Shown piece by piece: positions 53,949-63,089 of a stretch of 64,000 nucleotides of DNA. Made by a program: the position numbers and the translations under genes. Location of the stretch: the NCBI GenBank assembly GCA_040218795.1, contig JAVJQT010000011.1, positions 1 to 64,000 on the forward strand. The letters are read 5' to 3'. This DNA is from CCMP332 sp040218795 (GTDB taxonomy: Bacteria > Bacteroidota > Bacteroidia > Cytophagales > CCMP332). Below the pieces are notes generated by a model. That model was given only the letters and a program-made list of their open reading frames with translations. It did not search any database and had not been told where the DNA came from. How positions within the stretch are numbered: the first letter of the stretch is position 1; each line of letters starts with the position of its first letter.

Positions 53949-54421
53949 TTAAAATCGTATAAGAACTGTGCTGTCTAATTTCAAGGCCGGATCAAAATGC
54001 TGAAAATAAATCAGTTATATTAATATCGGCCTGAACTGCTTTTAGTCCGGGCAGGCATAAAATCTTTACCCTTATTTTACAGAAGTCCGATAAGTTATTT
54101 CAAATTTAATGCTGCGCATAAACAAATCTTTAGTCTTGTTTCATATCGTTCTGTTTACTCGCCTATTAAGGCAGTAATAGTTATGGCTAAAGTTCCGGAA
54201 TATCAAATAAAAGCTATTCTTCACTTATTAATAGGTGCGAGCACTCTTTCGGCTTTTTTATAAAAAGAGGAAAGGAGAATGAAGAAAACATAAAGCTTTC
54301 AACAAATCATACACATCGAAAAGGGCTGTACATTTCAAAAAAAAATCTTTCCATGTCCTATTTTCATCAGCTCATCCATTAAGTGATTAAAAAATAGATT
54401 TTTTAACTTAAAACGAAAAAC
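53949..54421. other. Intergenic stretch with an unrecognised open frame
   Basis: This 473-base gap follows the fructokinase. On the + strand 54024-54263 is open for 79 codons without a normal start, reading in part SLPLFYRSPISYFKFNAAH and VPEYQIKAILHLLIGAS. It looks more protein-like than chance but I cannot name a family; it may be the tail of a decayed membrane-protein gene. The rest (53949-54023, 54264-54421) shows no convincing gene or hairpin. Confidence 0.35.
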
Positions 54422-54763
54422 ATGAAAGATTTTATGATGCTGTTTCACAGCGAACCAAATCCCAACACTGAACCAACACCGGCGGAAATAGAAGCAGAGA
54501 TCAAGGAATGGACCGACTGGATAGGAGAAATAGGCGCAAAGGGAAAATTGAAGAATCAGGGAGAAGCACTGGGCTTCGAAGGCAAAACCATACATGCCGA
54601 TGGCTCCATTACCGATGGCCCCTATGCAGAGGTCAAGGAAATAATCGGAGGGTTTATTATTGTGACTGCAGAACATGTGGATGAAGCGGTTGGATTGGCA
54701 AAAGGTTGTCCGGGGCTGGCCAATGGGGGCAAGGTAGAGGTCAGAGAGGTCATTAAGATGTAA
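54422..54763 (+). CDS. DGPF/YCII-domain protein
   Basis: A 113-residue protein of the YCII-related (DGPF) group. It has MKDFMMLFHSEP at the start and the diagnostic TDGPYAEVKEIIGGFIIV block near residues 63-80, followed by AVGLAKGCPGLANGG and VEVREV. Members form small ferredoxin-like dimers of uncertain activity. It precedes an ECF42-like sigma gene by nine bases, the arrangement that defines that sigma group, so the two belong to one regulatory unit. Confidence 0.93.
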   Translation: MKDFMMLFHSEPNPNTEPTPAEIEAEIKEWTDWIGEIGAKGKLKNQGEALGFEGKTIHADGSITDGPYAEVKEIIGGFIIVTAEHVDEAVGLAKGCPGLANGGKVEVREVIKM

Positions 54764-54772
54764 TAATCGGAA

Positions 54773-56002
54773 ATGGCTGATCCTCAAAAGCTATCCGAAA
54801 TTTTTAAAACTGAGTACAGTAACCTGGTTGCTGTACTCAGTAATTATTATGGCATAAGCGATCTTCAGTATGCGGAGGATATTGTTTCAGAGACCTTCCT
54901 AAAAGCCATGAAGTCCTGGTCCCATAAGGGCATTCCGCAGTACCCCAGAGCATGGTTAAGAAAAGTGGCACAAAACTTATTCTACGAAGAACTCCGCAGA
55001 AAGAAAACCTTTAAAGATAAAATCAGCAAAGAAGTGCTATCCGAACAGGAATTTACAGATAGCATTGAGATCACAGATAAAGTCATTGAAGATAGCCAGC
55101 TCAGAATGATGTTTTTGCTTTGTGATCCTGAATTAAATCGCGAAGCACAATTGTGCATAGCCTTGCGAGTTCTATGCGGATTTAGCACCGAGGAAATTTC
55201 CAAAGCAATGCTTTCCAATAAAGAATCAGTTAATAAAAAGCTATATCGGGCCAAAAAAGCGCTTCGGAACCAGCTTTCTATCGATAGGGATTTAAGTCCT
55301 GCCGATTATGAGAAAAGACTTGACAATGTCTTGAGAGTAATTTACCTGCTCTTCAACGAAGGCTATTATAGCTCAACGCTGGAGAATAATATTCGCCATG
55401 ATTTATGCTGGGAAGCCATGCGATTGGGCATTTTTTTATCAAAACAACAACACTTTGAGCTTGCACATGTGCATGCACTTATTGCGCTCATGTGTTTTCA
55501 TGCCTCCAGGCTCAATGCACGTCAATCGGGTGAAAAAGGGGATCTTCTTTACCATGAACAAGATAGGTCTCAATGGGATCAGGCGCTTATTACTAAGGGA
55601 CAATCTTACCTCAAATTAGCCTCAGAAGGAAAACGTCTAAGCAAATACCATTTGGAAGCCATGATTGCATACTGGCATACGCGAGAGGAGGAGGGAAAGT
55701 GGCAGCAAATACTGATGCATTATAATAAACTGCTTACCCTGGAGTATTCTCCGGTCATCGCAATGAACCGTTCCTTTGCCATGGCCAAAGTACATTCACC
55801 TAAAAAAGCCATAGAAAGCGCCTCCAAATTAGAACTTAAGGATAATGCCCATTATTGCTGTCTGATGGCCGAATTACACCGAATGAATATGGATACAGAT
55901 CAGGAGATAAAGCAGCTCAATAAGGCCTTAAAATTGACTAAAAAGGAAAATGAAAAGGCTTTAATTCGAAAAAAACTGGAAAAGGCTTTTAATCGTACTT
56001 AA
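54773..56002 (+). CDS. ECF42-like sigma factor with C-terminal helical (TPR-like) domain
   Basis: A 409-residue extended sigma factor. Region 2 (about 8-75; QYAEDIVSETFLKAMKSW, PQYPRAWLRKVAQNLFYEELRR) and region 4 (about 115-165; GFSTEEISKAMLSNKESVNKKLYRAK) are followed by a long helical C-domain (DUF6596-like; LLFNEGYYSS, then TPR-like repeats to the end). In ECF42 proteins this C-domain is needed for activity. Pairing with a DGPF gene is characteristic. No anti-sigma gene is present. Confidence 0.92.
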   Translation: MADPQKLSEIFKTEYSNLVAVLSNYYGISDLQYAEDIVSETFLKAMKSWSHKGIPQYPRAWLRKVAQNLFYEELRRKKTFKDKISKEVLSEQEFTDSIEITDKVIEDSQLRMMFLLCDPELNREAQLCIALRVLCGFSTEEISKAMLSNKESVNKKLYRAKKALRNQLSIDRDLSPADYEKRLDNVLRVIYLLFNEGYYSSTLENNIRHDLCWEAMRLGIFLSKQQHFELAHVHALIALMCFHASRLNARQSGEKGDLLYHEQDRSQWDQALITKGQSYLKLASEGKRLSKYHLEAMIAYWHTREEEGKWQQILMHYNKLLTLEYSPVIAMNRSFAMAKVHSPKKAIESASKLELKDNAHYCCLMAELHRMNMDTDQEIKQLNKALKLTKKENEKALIRKKLEKAFNRT

Positions 56003-56135
56003 TCGAATTAGAGATTTGATTAAAAATTGTGTTTTAAAGTCTGGCGCAAAGGGCTGAGTTGAAAGCAAAATGAAAAACCTCAATGCTATAATTTTTTTAA
56101 ATTCGCTTCGATTTTCACAACTTATTTGCCTGTTT

Positions 56136-56591
56136 ATGAAGCAATCGTTAATGTATTTTTTGGTGGCCCTGTTTGCCATTTTTTTAGGTAGCCAGATTAC
56201 TGAAGCCGTACTTTTGGTTCCCTACTGGCAGTCACTTTCAGCGGCAGACTTTTATAGCTATTATCAAAAGTTCGGGCCATTAATCGGTCGATTTTATACC
56301 ATTCTGACCATCATCGCTTTGTTGATTCCCATTGGATTGTCTGTTTATCTGTTTCGAAGCAAAGCACCTGGTTTTCGTTTTGCTTTCATATCTGCAGTAT
56401 TGGCAATACTCTTTGTTGCTTGTTTTTATGTCTACTTCAAGGGCACCAATGCGCTGTTTTACCAATCTGCTTTTTCTCCGGCAGAGTTAAAAAGCGAATT
56501 AATTACCTGGAGCAAGTGGCACTGGGGCAGGGTAGTATTGGAATGCTTTTCACTGCTTTTTCTCATTTTAGCGCTGGCCAAAAGGAATTGA
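56136..56591 (+). CDS. Four-helix membrane protein (DUF1772-like)
   Basis: About 151 residues with four membrane segments: FLVALFAIFLGSQITEAVLL, FYTILTIIALLIPIGLSVYLF, FAFISAVLAILFVACFYVYF and WGRVVLECFSLLFLILAL. A WSKWHWGRVVLE block before the last helix resembles DUF1772-type proteins. I chose ATG 56136 because the upstream 22 codons from 56070 are not membrane-like. It is 134 bases after the sigma gene on the same strand, and is a possible sigma target. Function unknown. Confidence 0.75.
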   Translation: MKQSLMYFLVALFAIFLGSQITEAVLLVPYWQSLSAADFYSYYQKFGPLIGRFYTILTIIALLIPIGLSVYLFRSKAPGFRFAFISAVLAILFVACFYVYFKGTNALFYQSAFSPAELKSELITWSKWHWGRVVLECFSLLFLILALAKRN

Positions 56592-56844
56592 AGCATGCCT
56601 GTAAATGAAGGCCGCTCAGCAATGATCAATCATCAGATGTTTACAGGTCAAAATTCTCAGCTGTCAAGGACCGGCTAATAAAAATATAGGTATAAAATGA
56701 AAATTTCCGGGTGGTGAAATTGAGGAAAGGGAGAACAAGTTCCCCCTCATTGCAACTAAGTCCCCTAAAAAATTGTACAGAAATTGCTCATAGGGACATT
56801 AATTATTTCATTCATTTGGAGTTCGAAACCTTGCGTATTAAAAC

Positions 56845-58971
56845 CTAGTAGGTTAACGTGAGTCCTGCACCATATTTCATGTCGCTGTCATAATGAGTAG
56901 ATATTGAGATGTATTTGCTGACTATGTATCTTGAGCCGATTGCATATTCAAAATCCGTATTCCAAGATCCCCACAAACGTATTCGAGGCGTTAAAGGAAT
57001 ATCATCCCGTAGTATTTGAGCCCTTAATCTGCCGGTATGATCGATTCGGACTTCCGTTTGGATGAACCAGGGCATAGTATAGGTAAATCCAGCACAGGCG
57101 ACAAATCGATTATCTTTCGTATTCTTCTGATTGAAAAGATTTTTTTCGAATTCATCTTCTTCTCTTCCACGCATGTCCCAGCCCACATAGGGCATAAAGA
57201 ACTGATTGCGACCTATTAGCATTCCAATGTGACTTTCAGATTCATAGCCGGTTTCATTTCTGAACCCTACACGCCATTCCGTTGAAAGATTCCATCGTGT
57301 ATTTTGGAGTGAAACTTCACCATCGCTTCCGTTGCTTTCCAAAGCGATTTCAGCACCGAGGTAAAACCTGCGATCATCTCTGTAGACCATCTTTTGTGCC
57401 ATTTTTGGATCGGGAAGCTGTGGATTAGGAGGTGTATTTTCATAAGTGAAAATTCGTCCCATTCCGGACATCATGTGATACAAAATATGACAATGAAAAT
57501 ACCAGTCTCCATAATTTTCTGAGGCATGAAATTCAATGGTATCGGTTTCCATGGGAAGAATATCAACAACCGTCTTTAATGGTGAATATTCTCCATTTCC
57601 ATTGAGTAATCTAAAAAAATGACCATGGAGATGCATAGGATGTCGCATCATCGAATTGTTGTAAATAATGATTCGAACATTTTCTCCCTTTTTTATAAGG
57701 ATCTTACCGTTCTCTGACACTGTTTTATTATCAATTGTCCACACATATCGGTTCATATTACCCGTTAGTTCAAATCTCATTTCTCGTGTGGGTGCATCTG
57801 GCAAAGTGGTCACTTCCGGTGCCTTTAGCATCGCATAATTAAGGGTTACAATTGGCTCCTCAGCCATCATCTCGGGGTACATAAGCATATTCATGTCCAT
57901 TTGCTGAAGGCTCATATTCATTCCCATGTCATTCATTTTACCACCAAGTGTCATCATCTCATTCATCATTTTCATGCCTTGGAAATATTCTAGCCGAGGC
58001 ATGGGTGTTTCAGAATTTTTAATACCCTTTCCCACCCAAAGAGAGGCGCTATTCGTGCGATCTTCTGCGGTGGCCAATACTTCAAACATACCATCTGAGG
58101 GGATCACAATTTTGACATCATAGGTTTCGGAAACACCAATTATCAATCGATCAACTTCAACAGGCTGGACATCAGCTCCATCATTGGCCACAACGCTCAA
58201 CTTTCCACCGGAATAGTTAATCCAGAAATAAGTTGAAGAGCTGCCATTGATGATTCGCAATCGGACGGTGTCTCCTGGTGCGTAGATGGCTTCCTGTGTT
58301 GATCCGCCGTTGATCAACAATTTGTCATAATACACATCGCTGACGTCCATCGCCATCATTCGTTTAAACTCGTTGCCAAATTTGGTTCCCAAATGCCCGT
58401 CTCGAATTGCTTCACTATAACTTTGTGTTGCTCCCTTCTTGATGGCATACCAGTCGGTGGCCATGTGAAGCGAACGCTCGACCTGCTCCGGTTTCTCGTT
58501 TGTCCAGTCACTCAATAGCATTGTATATTCTAAGCTTGGGCGTTCTTGTTTTTTATGAATAATAAATGCGCCATACATGCCCACCTGCTCCTGGAGCATG
58601 GTGTGTGAATGATACCAATAGGTACCTGACTGTACAATTGGGAAGCGAAACACATGCTCACTTTTAGCTTTAATGGGTGCGGTGGTCAGGTATGGGACAC
58701 CATCCTGTTCATTGGGCAGGATCAGTCCATGCCAGTGAATGGAGGTTTCATGGTGCATCATGTTATGAACATGAATTTCAGCCGTATCTCCTTCGATGAA
58801 ATGGAGGCTGGGAGCGGGTATTTGACCATTTATCGCTATTGCCATTCGCTCCTTACCAGTATAGTTGACCAGCGTATCTTTCACGAAAAGGTCATAGCGA
58901 ACCACCTGAGCCATGGAGAAATAGGCCATTAGTAGCCCTAATATTAGTATAAGAAATCTTTTCATGATCAA
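56845..58971 (-). CDS. Multicopper oxidase fused to a CopB-like outer-membrane barrel
   Basis: A 708-residue secreted protein. After the signal peptide (LILGLLMAYFSMAQ), residues to about 510 form three cupredoxin domains of a CopA/PcoA-type multicopper oxidase. Copper motifs are SIHWHGLILP, YWYHSHTML, HPMHLHGHFF and YFHCHILYHMMSGM, and a Met-rich stretch (about 320-360; MKMMNEMM, MNMSLQQMDMNM) is typical of periplasmic Cu(I) oxidases. The last ~190 residues (FYLGAEIALESNG ... YGAGLTLTY) look like CopB/PcoB-type beta strands ending in a C-terminal aromatic. It overlaps the DUF3347 gene by four bases and ends the copper operon. Confidence 0.9.
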   Translation of the reverse strand: MIMKRFLILILGLLMAYFSMAQVVRYDLFVKDTLVNYTGKERMAIAINGQIPAPSLHFIEGDTAEIHVHNMMHHETSIHWHGLILPNEQDGVPYLTTAPIKAKSEHVFRFPIVQSGTYWYHSHTMLQEQVGMYGAFIIHKKQERPSLEYTMLLSDWTNEKPEQVERSLHMATDWYAIKKGATQSYSEAIRDGHLGTKFGNEFKRMMAMDVSDVYYDKLLINGGSTQEAIYAPGDTVRLRIINGSSSTYFWINYSGGKLSVVANDGADVQPVEVDRLIIGVSETYDVKIVIPSDGMFEVLATAEDRTNSASLWVGKGIKNSETPMPRLEYFQGMKMMNEMMTLGGKMNDMGMNMSLQQMDMNMLMYPEMMAEEPIVTLNYAMLKAPEVTTLPDAPTREMRFELTGNMNRYVWTIDNKTVSENGKILIKKGENVRIIIYNNSMMRHPMHLHGHFFRLLNGNGEYSPLKTVVDILPMETDTIEFHASENYGDWYFHCHILYHMMSGMGRIFTYENTPPNPQLPDPKMAQKMVYRDDRRFYLGAEIALESNGSDGEVSLQNTRWNLSTEWRVGFRNETGYESESHIGMLIGRNQFFMPYVGWDMRGREEDEFEKNLFNQKNTKDNRFVACAGFTYTMPWFIQTEVRIDHTGRLRAQILRDDIPLTPRIRLWGSWNTDFEYAIGSRYIVSKYISISTHYDSDMKYGAGLTLTY

Positions 58972-59432
58972 GGCTTTATTGATTTTTCAACCTTTCCACA
59001 GCTAAGCATTTGCTTTCCATAGAATGGGTTTCTTATTGCAGCTGCTTCACTTATCCAATGGGCTTTTTTCATCGGACAGTAATTATAGTAAATGTCTCTT
59101 CCAAGGGCTTCGCTTTCATTGATAAGTTGCCACATCAACACAGATTGTTCAGCAAAGGCCGTTCGTTGCTGTTCGATTGTGCCAGCCTCTGCGATCGCTT
59201 TTGTCGATCGAAGAAGGTCCTCTACCAGAGATTTGTCAGTGCTGACTTCTTTCAGATTATCCAAAGAAGTAACAAGAAGCTCACCAGAGCTTAATGCACT
59301 TGCATAATCACTATTTACCAAATGGTTTTTTAAGGCTATGTAATCTTCAAAAACCTTGTCCAGGTTTTGCGCTGAAAGGCTGCCCCATATTAGGGCAGCC
59401 ATCATAATAAGTCCTGCGGATCTCATAATCAA
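58968..59432 (-). CDS. DUF3347 secreted protein of the copper operon
   Basis: A 154-residue protein with a signal peptide (GLIMMAALIWGSLSAQ) and one DUF3347 domain: FEDYIALKNHLVNSDYASAL at the start, and YYNYCPMKKAHWISEA with NPFYGKQMLSCG near the end. The CPM and SCG cysteines plus nearby His and Met are the likely copper ligands; the domain is commonly found in CusB-like proteins and stand-alone periplasmic proteins beside copper genes. It overlaps both neighbours by four bases, so it is translationally coupled. Confidence 0.88.
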   Translation of the reverse strand: MIMRSAGLIMMAALIWGSLSAQNLDKVFEDYIALKNHLVNSDYASALSSGELLVTSLDNLKEVSTDKSLVEDLLRSTKAIAEAGTIEQQRTAFAEQSVLMWQLINESEALGRDIYYNYCPMKKAHWISEAAAIRNPFYGKQMLSCGKVEKSIKP

Positions 59433-59641
59433 TTGATTGATTTGGCTGAATAACCGGCAGCTTCTACTGCTTGCGAAATTGCCTCTGCAGAAATACCCAT
59501 TGTTTTAACAGTGAGGACCTTATTGGGATTTTTTAAATCTATTTCCCAGTTGTTATCACCGGCTAGTTCATCCAGGTATGGCGTCACTTTTGCAAGACAC
59601 CCTGTACATTTAATTGTTGAATTGAATTTTAACGTTTCCAT
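59429..59641 (-). CDS. HMA-domain copper chaperone
   Basis: A 70-residue protein with a single heavy-metal-associated domain. The metal site is KCTGCLAKV (CxxC, about 12-15), in a beta-alpha-beta fold ending in AVEAAGYSAKSI. There is no signal peptide, so it should carry Cu(I) in the cytoplasm to the CopA ATPase encoded two genes upstream in the same operon. The first and last codons overlap adjacent genes. Confidence 0.9.
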   Translation of the reverse strand: METLKFNSTIKCTGCLAKVTPYLDELAGDNNWEIDLKNPNKVLTVKTMGISAEAISQAVEAAGYSAKSIN

Positions 59642-60750
59642 TATTTTGATATTAATTGTTTAGTAAAATTAAGACGACTCCCTGTGCTGTGTTTTATACC
59701 ATTTGGGTGATTCGTTGTATAATTTTCGTAGGCCAAAAGCACCTTATCAGTTGTCGCATAACCGGTACACAACAATGCATAACCTTGATCAACCTGATCA
59801 TCAGTAAGCGCGTAGTTTTCGCGCATTCTTACCTTACCTGCCAGAACCTTCACCTGGCATGTACCACACATGGCCTCCTTACAAGAATGTGGTAATGCAT
59901 AGCCCATCTTCAAAGCCTGACTTAGAATTGTTTCCTCCCGACTGACTTTTATACTGATCCTTTCTTTAAGCAAAATATCAACAGTGCTCGATTCTGAAGC
60001 CGAAGACATATTTTCCAATTGGCTTTCTTTATTTGAAAATGTCTCCATAACTATGCGGTCATGGGCTAAGCCTTGTAGTTTTAAAGATTCACTGGCCATT
60101 GTCATTAGACCTTGGGGACCACAGATATAAGCGTACACATTTTCTTTAGCCTGACCTTCCATGAAATGCTCTAGATCCGAATTATTAATCTTACGATTTA
60201 GCAGATCAGTGGCGGTTTTTAGATCTAATTCGTCAACAAAATATTTTACTGCCAAGCGATTAGAAAACCTTTTCTTTAGGTCATCCAGTTTATCCCTGAA
60301 AATAATTGAATCTGATCTTTTGCTTGAATAAAGGAGCGTAATTTGGCCTGCATCACTATAGCTGAGCAGCGATTTGATCAAGGAAAATATGGGAGTGATG
60401 CCACTGCCACCTGCAATCATCAGGTGTTTTTTTGTGCTGTCTTTTAGAATAAATCGACCATAAGGCTCGCTTACATTAATGACATCACCTGCCCTCAATG
60501 TGCCCAAAAAATGAGATAATAATCCATTCGGCATACGCTTGATTGTAACAGCAGGCAAGAGGTCAGTTTCGGTTGCTGAGGAAAAGGAATATTGTCTGAT
60601 AACTTCCTGACCCTCAATAGTTACAAAGAAATTGATGAACTGCCCTGGTTTATAGTTATTGATGCCTTCTACGGCATTGAAAACAAGGGTATAGGCGTCA
60701 TCCGTTTCGCGGATGACTTGCCTAATTGTTGTTGAGACTTTCATTGTCAA
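59641..60750 (-). CDS. Ferredoxin-NADP reductase-like flavoprotein with 2Fe-2S domain
   Basis: A 369-residue electron-transfer protein of the PaaE/Hmp-reductase type: FAD domain (about 1-105; RQYSFSSATE), NAD(P) domain (about 105-235; MIAGGSGITPIFSLIKSLL, YICGPQGLM) and a C-terminal plant-type 2Fe-2S domain with CKEAMCGTCQ and LLCTGY, i.e. C-x4-C-x2-C...C. It lies four bases after copA and one base into the chaperone gene, fully inside the copper operon. A reducing role toward Cu(II) or the oxidase is plausible but inferred. Confidence 0.9.
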   Translation of the reverse strand: MTMKVSTTIRQVIRETDDAYTLVFNAVEGINNYKPGQFINFFVTIEGQEVIRQYSFSSATETDLLPAVTIKRMPNGLLSHFLGTLRAGDVINVSEPYGRFILKDSTKKHLMIAGGSGITPIFSLIKSLLSYSDAGQITLLYSSKRSDSIIFRDKLDDLKKRFSNRLAVKYFVDELDLKTATDLLNRKINNSDLEHFMEGQAKENVYAYICGPQGLMTMASESLKLQGLAHDRIVMETFSNKESQLENMSSASESSTVDILLKERISIKVSREETILSQALKMGYALPHSCKEAMCGTCQVKVLAGKVRMRENYALTDDQVDQGYALLCTGYATTDKVLLAYENYTTNHPNGIKHSTGSRLNFTKQLISK

Positions 60751-60754
60751 CAGA

Positions 60755-63010
60755 TTAAATTTTACTGTGCTTTAACCTTAAACTATTCAGCACCACGGAT
60801 ACGGAACTAAAGGCCATCGCTCCTCCGGCAATCATGGGGTCAAGTAGAAATCCATTGATTGGGAACAATATGCCCGCAGCTATTGGAATACCAATTAGAT
60901 TGTAAATGAAAGCCCAGAAGAGATTCTGACGCACACCCATCACTGTCTTTTTGGATAATTGAAATGCTTTTGGAATGGCCAGTAAATCTGAAGTAATAAG
61001 GGTCATCTTGGCCACATCCATGGCAATGTCCGAACCCTTGCCCATGGCGATACTTACATCCGCCTGAGCCAATGCATGAGAGTCATTGATGCCATCGCCA
61101 ACCATTGCAACGATCTTTCCTTCTGATTGAAGTTGCTTTGCAAAATCGGCCTTATCAGATGGCAATACTTCGGCTTTATAATGACGAATTCCTACCTGTC
61201 TGGCCACTGAAGCTGCCGTTACTTCATTGTCACCGGTCAGCATGTAAACTTCTATTCCTCGCTCTTGAAGAACCTGCATGGCTTCTTTTGAAGTAGCCTT
61301 GATCTGATCGGCAATAGCGATAACCGCCAATACATCATTTTCATTGGCGAAGTAAACCACCGTCTTTGCTTCGTTCTGTAATTGTCGCACTTTCTCATCC
61401 AATTCGGCATTGAATTTGACATTCTTATCGATCATGAGCTTGCGATTTCCAATGTAGTAAATCACTTTATTGTGTAGCGCTTGCGCACCTTTTCCGGTAA
61501 TGCTTTCAAATTGGGTGATAGAACCATTTTGTATTTTTTCGGTTTTTAGATGATTCACGATTGCTTCGGCCAGCGGATGTTCGCTTTGTGCTTCAATGGC
61601 CAGCAAAATTTCCTTATTAATTTTTGTCTCCTTGCCTTTTGACCAGAAAGCATCCGTAACTACAGGTTTGCCTTCTGTAATCGTTCCGGTTTTATCCAGT
61701 AAGATGGCATTTACTTTATGGCCAAGCTCTAAGCTTTCAGCATCCTTGATGAGGATATTATTCTCAGCTCCTTTGCCCACTCCAACCATTATGGCCGTAG
61801 GTGTGGCTAGTCCAAGTGCACAAGGACAGGCAATTACAAGTACGGTAATAGAGGAAAGCAGGGCATAGGTAAAGGCATTGTCGCCTCCCAAAAGCATCCA
61901 TACAATAAAGGTTAGAATCGCGATACCGATTACAATCGGAACAAAAATGCCTGCGATTTTATCTACCAACTTTTGCACGGGTGCTTTACTACCTTGTGCC
62001 TCCTGCACCATTTTAATGATACTGGCCAGGACGGTTTCACCACCAACCTTCTCAGCGGTCATTTGAAAGCTTCCCTTTTGATTAACTGTACCTGCATATA
62101 CCTGATCATGCGCTTCTTTATTCACGGGTACGGGTTCGCCGGTGATCATACTTTCATCTACAAATGACTGACCATTGCTTACTTTACCATCTACCGGAAT
62201 TTTCTCACCCGGACGGACAATCAAGGTATAGCCTGCCTTTACCGTGGCTATTGGAATTTCAACTTCATCGCCTTCAATAATTGCTTTTACCGTTTTTGGC
62301 TGTAAGCCCATCAATTTCCTGATAGCCGAAGAAGTATTGGATTTGGCCTTTTCTTCGAGCAGTTTGCCCAATGAAATGAATGTAATGATCACTACCGCTG
62401 CTTCGAAATAGACATGGGCATGAAGGCCTCTGGCATGCCAGAAATTTGCAAAGAAGGTATTGAAAACGCTAAATGCATAGGCAATCCCTGTGCTCAGGGC
62501 CACCAAGGTGTCCATATTGGCTTTCAGATTTTTTGTTTGTTTCCAGGCATGTACAAAAAAGCTTTTACCGAAATAGAAAAGTACAATTGCGGAAAGCACC
62601 ATGCTGATGTACTTACCTATTTCCCATTCCATAAAGAACATGCCGATTACAAATACAGGTAGTGTAAGTATTGAGGACCAAATGAATCTGGTTTTAATGT
62701 CCTGATAATTTTTCTCCTGAAGTTCTTCCTGAACTTTAGAAGGATCTTCAACACCGACAATAAGATCGTATCCGATGGATTGCACCGTGGATCGCAAATC
62801 ATCGATACTAGCCACTAAAGGGTCGTATTCTACCCAGGCGCTTTGATTTGCATAATTTACTCCGGCAGCCTTAACACCTGTTGTGTTGCTGAGCATTGAT
62901 TCTACACTTACGGCACATGCGGCACAGGTCATGCCTGACACCGGAAATGTATGTTTGACAATGGCGCTATGCACCTCTGTCATTTCGTCTGTTAAATTAA
63001 TTAATTCCAT
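60755..63010 (-). CDS. copA: Cu(I)-exporting P1B-1 ATPase
   Basis: A 751-residue inner-membrane copper exporter. One N-terminal HMA domain (SGMTCAACAVSVES, CxxC) precedes eight helices. ATPase motifs are TGEPVPV (actuator), IACPCALGLATP (CPC metal site), LDKTGTITEGKP (phosphorylated Asp), SEHPLAEAI (nucleotide His-Pro) and GDGINDSHAL. Helices 7 and 8 carry YNLIGIP and MAFSSVSVVLNSL, the N/Y and M/S ligands of Cu(I) pumps. It is the first gene of the copper operon, with two TGTTACA boxes just upstream. Confidence 0.95.
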   Translation of the reverse strand: MELINLTDEMTEVHSAIVKHTFPVSGMTCAACAVSVESMLSNTTGVKAAGVNYANQSAWVEYDPLVASIDDLRSTVQSIGYDLIVGVEDPSKVQEELQEKNYQDIKTRFIWSSILTLPVFVIGMFFMEWEIGKYISMVLSAIVLFYFGKSFFVHAWKQTKNLKANMDTLVALSTGIAYAFSVFNTFFANFWHARGLHAHVYFEAAVVIITFISLGKLLEEKAKSNTSSAIRKLMGLQPKTVKAIIEGDEVEIPIATVKAGYTLIVRPGEKIPVDGKVSNGQSFVDESMITGEPVPVNKEAHDQVYAGTVNQKGSFQMTAEKVGGETVLASIIKMVQEAQGSKAPVQKLVDKIAGIFVPIVIGIAILTFIVWMLLGGDNAFTYALLSSITVLVIACPCALGLATPTAIMVGVGKGAENNILIKDAESLELGHKVNAILLDKTGTITEGKPVVTDAFWSKGKETKINKEILLAIEAQSEHPLAEAIVNHLKTEKIQNGSITQFESITGKGAQALHNKVIYYIGNRKLMIDKNVKFNAELDEKVRQLQNEAKTVVYFANENDVLAVIAIADQIKATSKEAMQVLQERGIEVYMLTGDNEVTAASVARQVGIRHYKAEVLPSDKADFAKQLQSEGKIVAMVGDGINDSHALAQADVSIAMGKGSDIAMDVAKMTLITSDLLAIPKAFQLSKKTVMGVRQNLFWAFIYNLIGIPIAAGILFPINGFLLDPMIAGGAMAFSSVSVVLNSLRLKHSKI

Positions 63011-63024
63011 TTTGAGTTATTTTA

Positions 63025-63064
63025 TGTTACAAAGTTCCTTTAAGCTGCATTTGCAATTGTTACA
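63025..63064. promoter_or_regulatory. Paired TGTTACA boxes upstream of copA
   Basis: TGTTACA occurs at 63025-63031 and 63058-63064, 33 bases (about three helical turns) apart in the same orientation, 15 and 48 bases before the copA start. A third copy is at 63688-63694, upstream of the AraC gene. Direct repeats suit AraC-family binding. Confidence 0.4.
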
Positions 63065-63089
63065 GCATTACCGCTACCTGTTTCATAAT

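Noticed and set aside
54335..54787. Long minus-strand frame (150 codons) opposite the DGPF gene
   Set aside because: It lies wholly antisense to a recognisable DGPF protein and the start of the sigma gene, and its translation shows no domain or signal.
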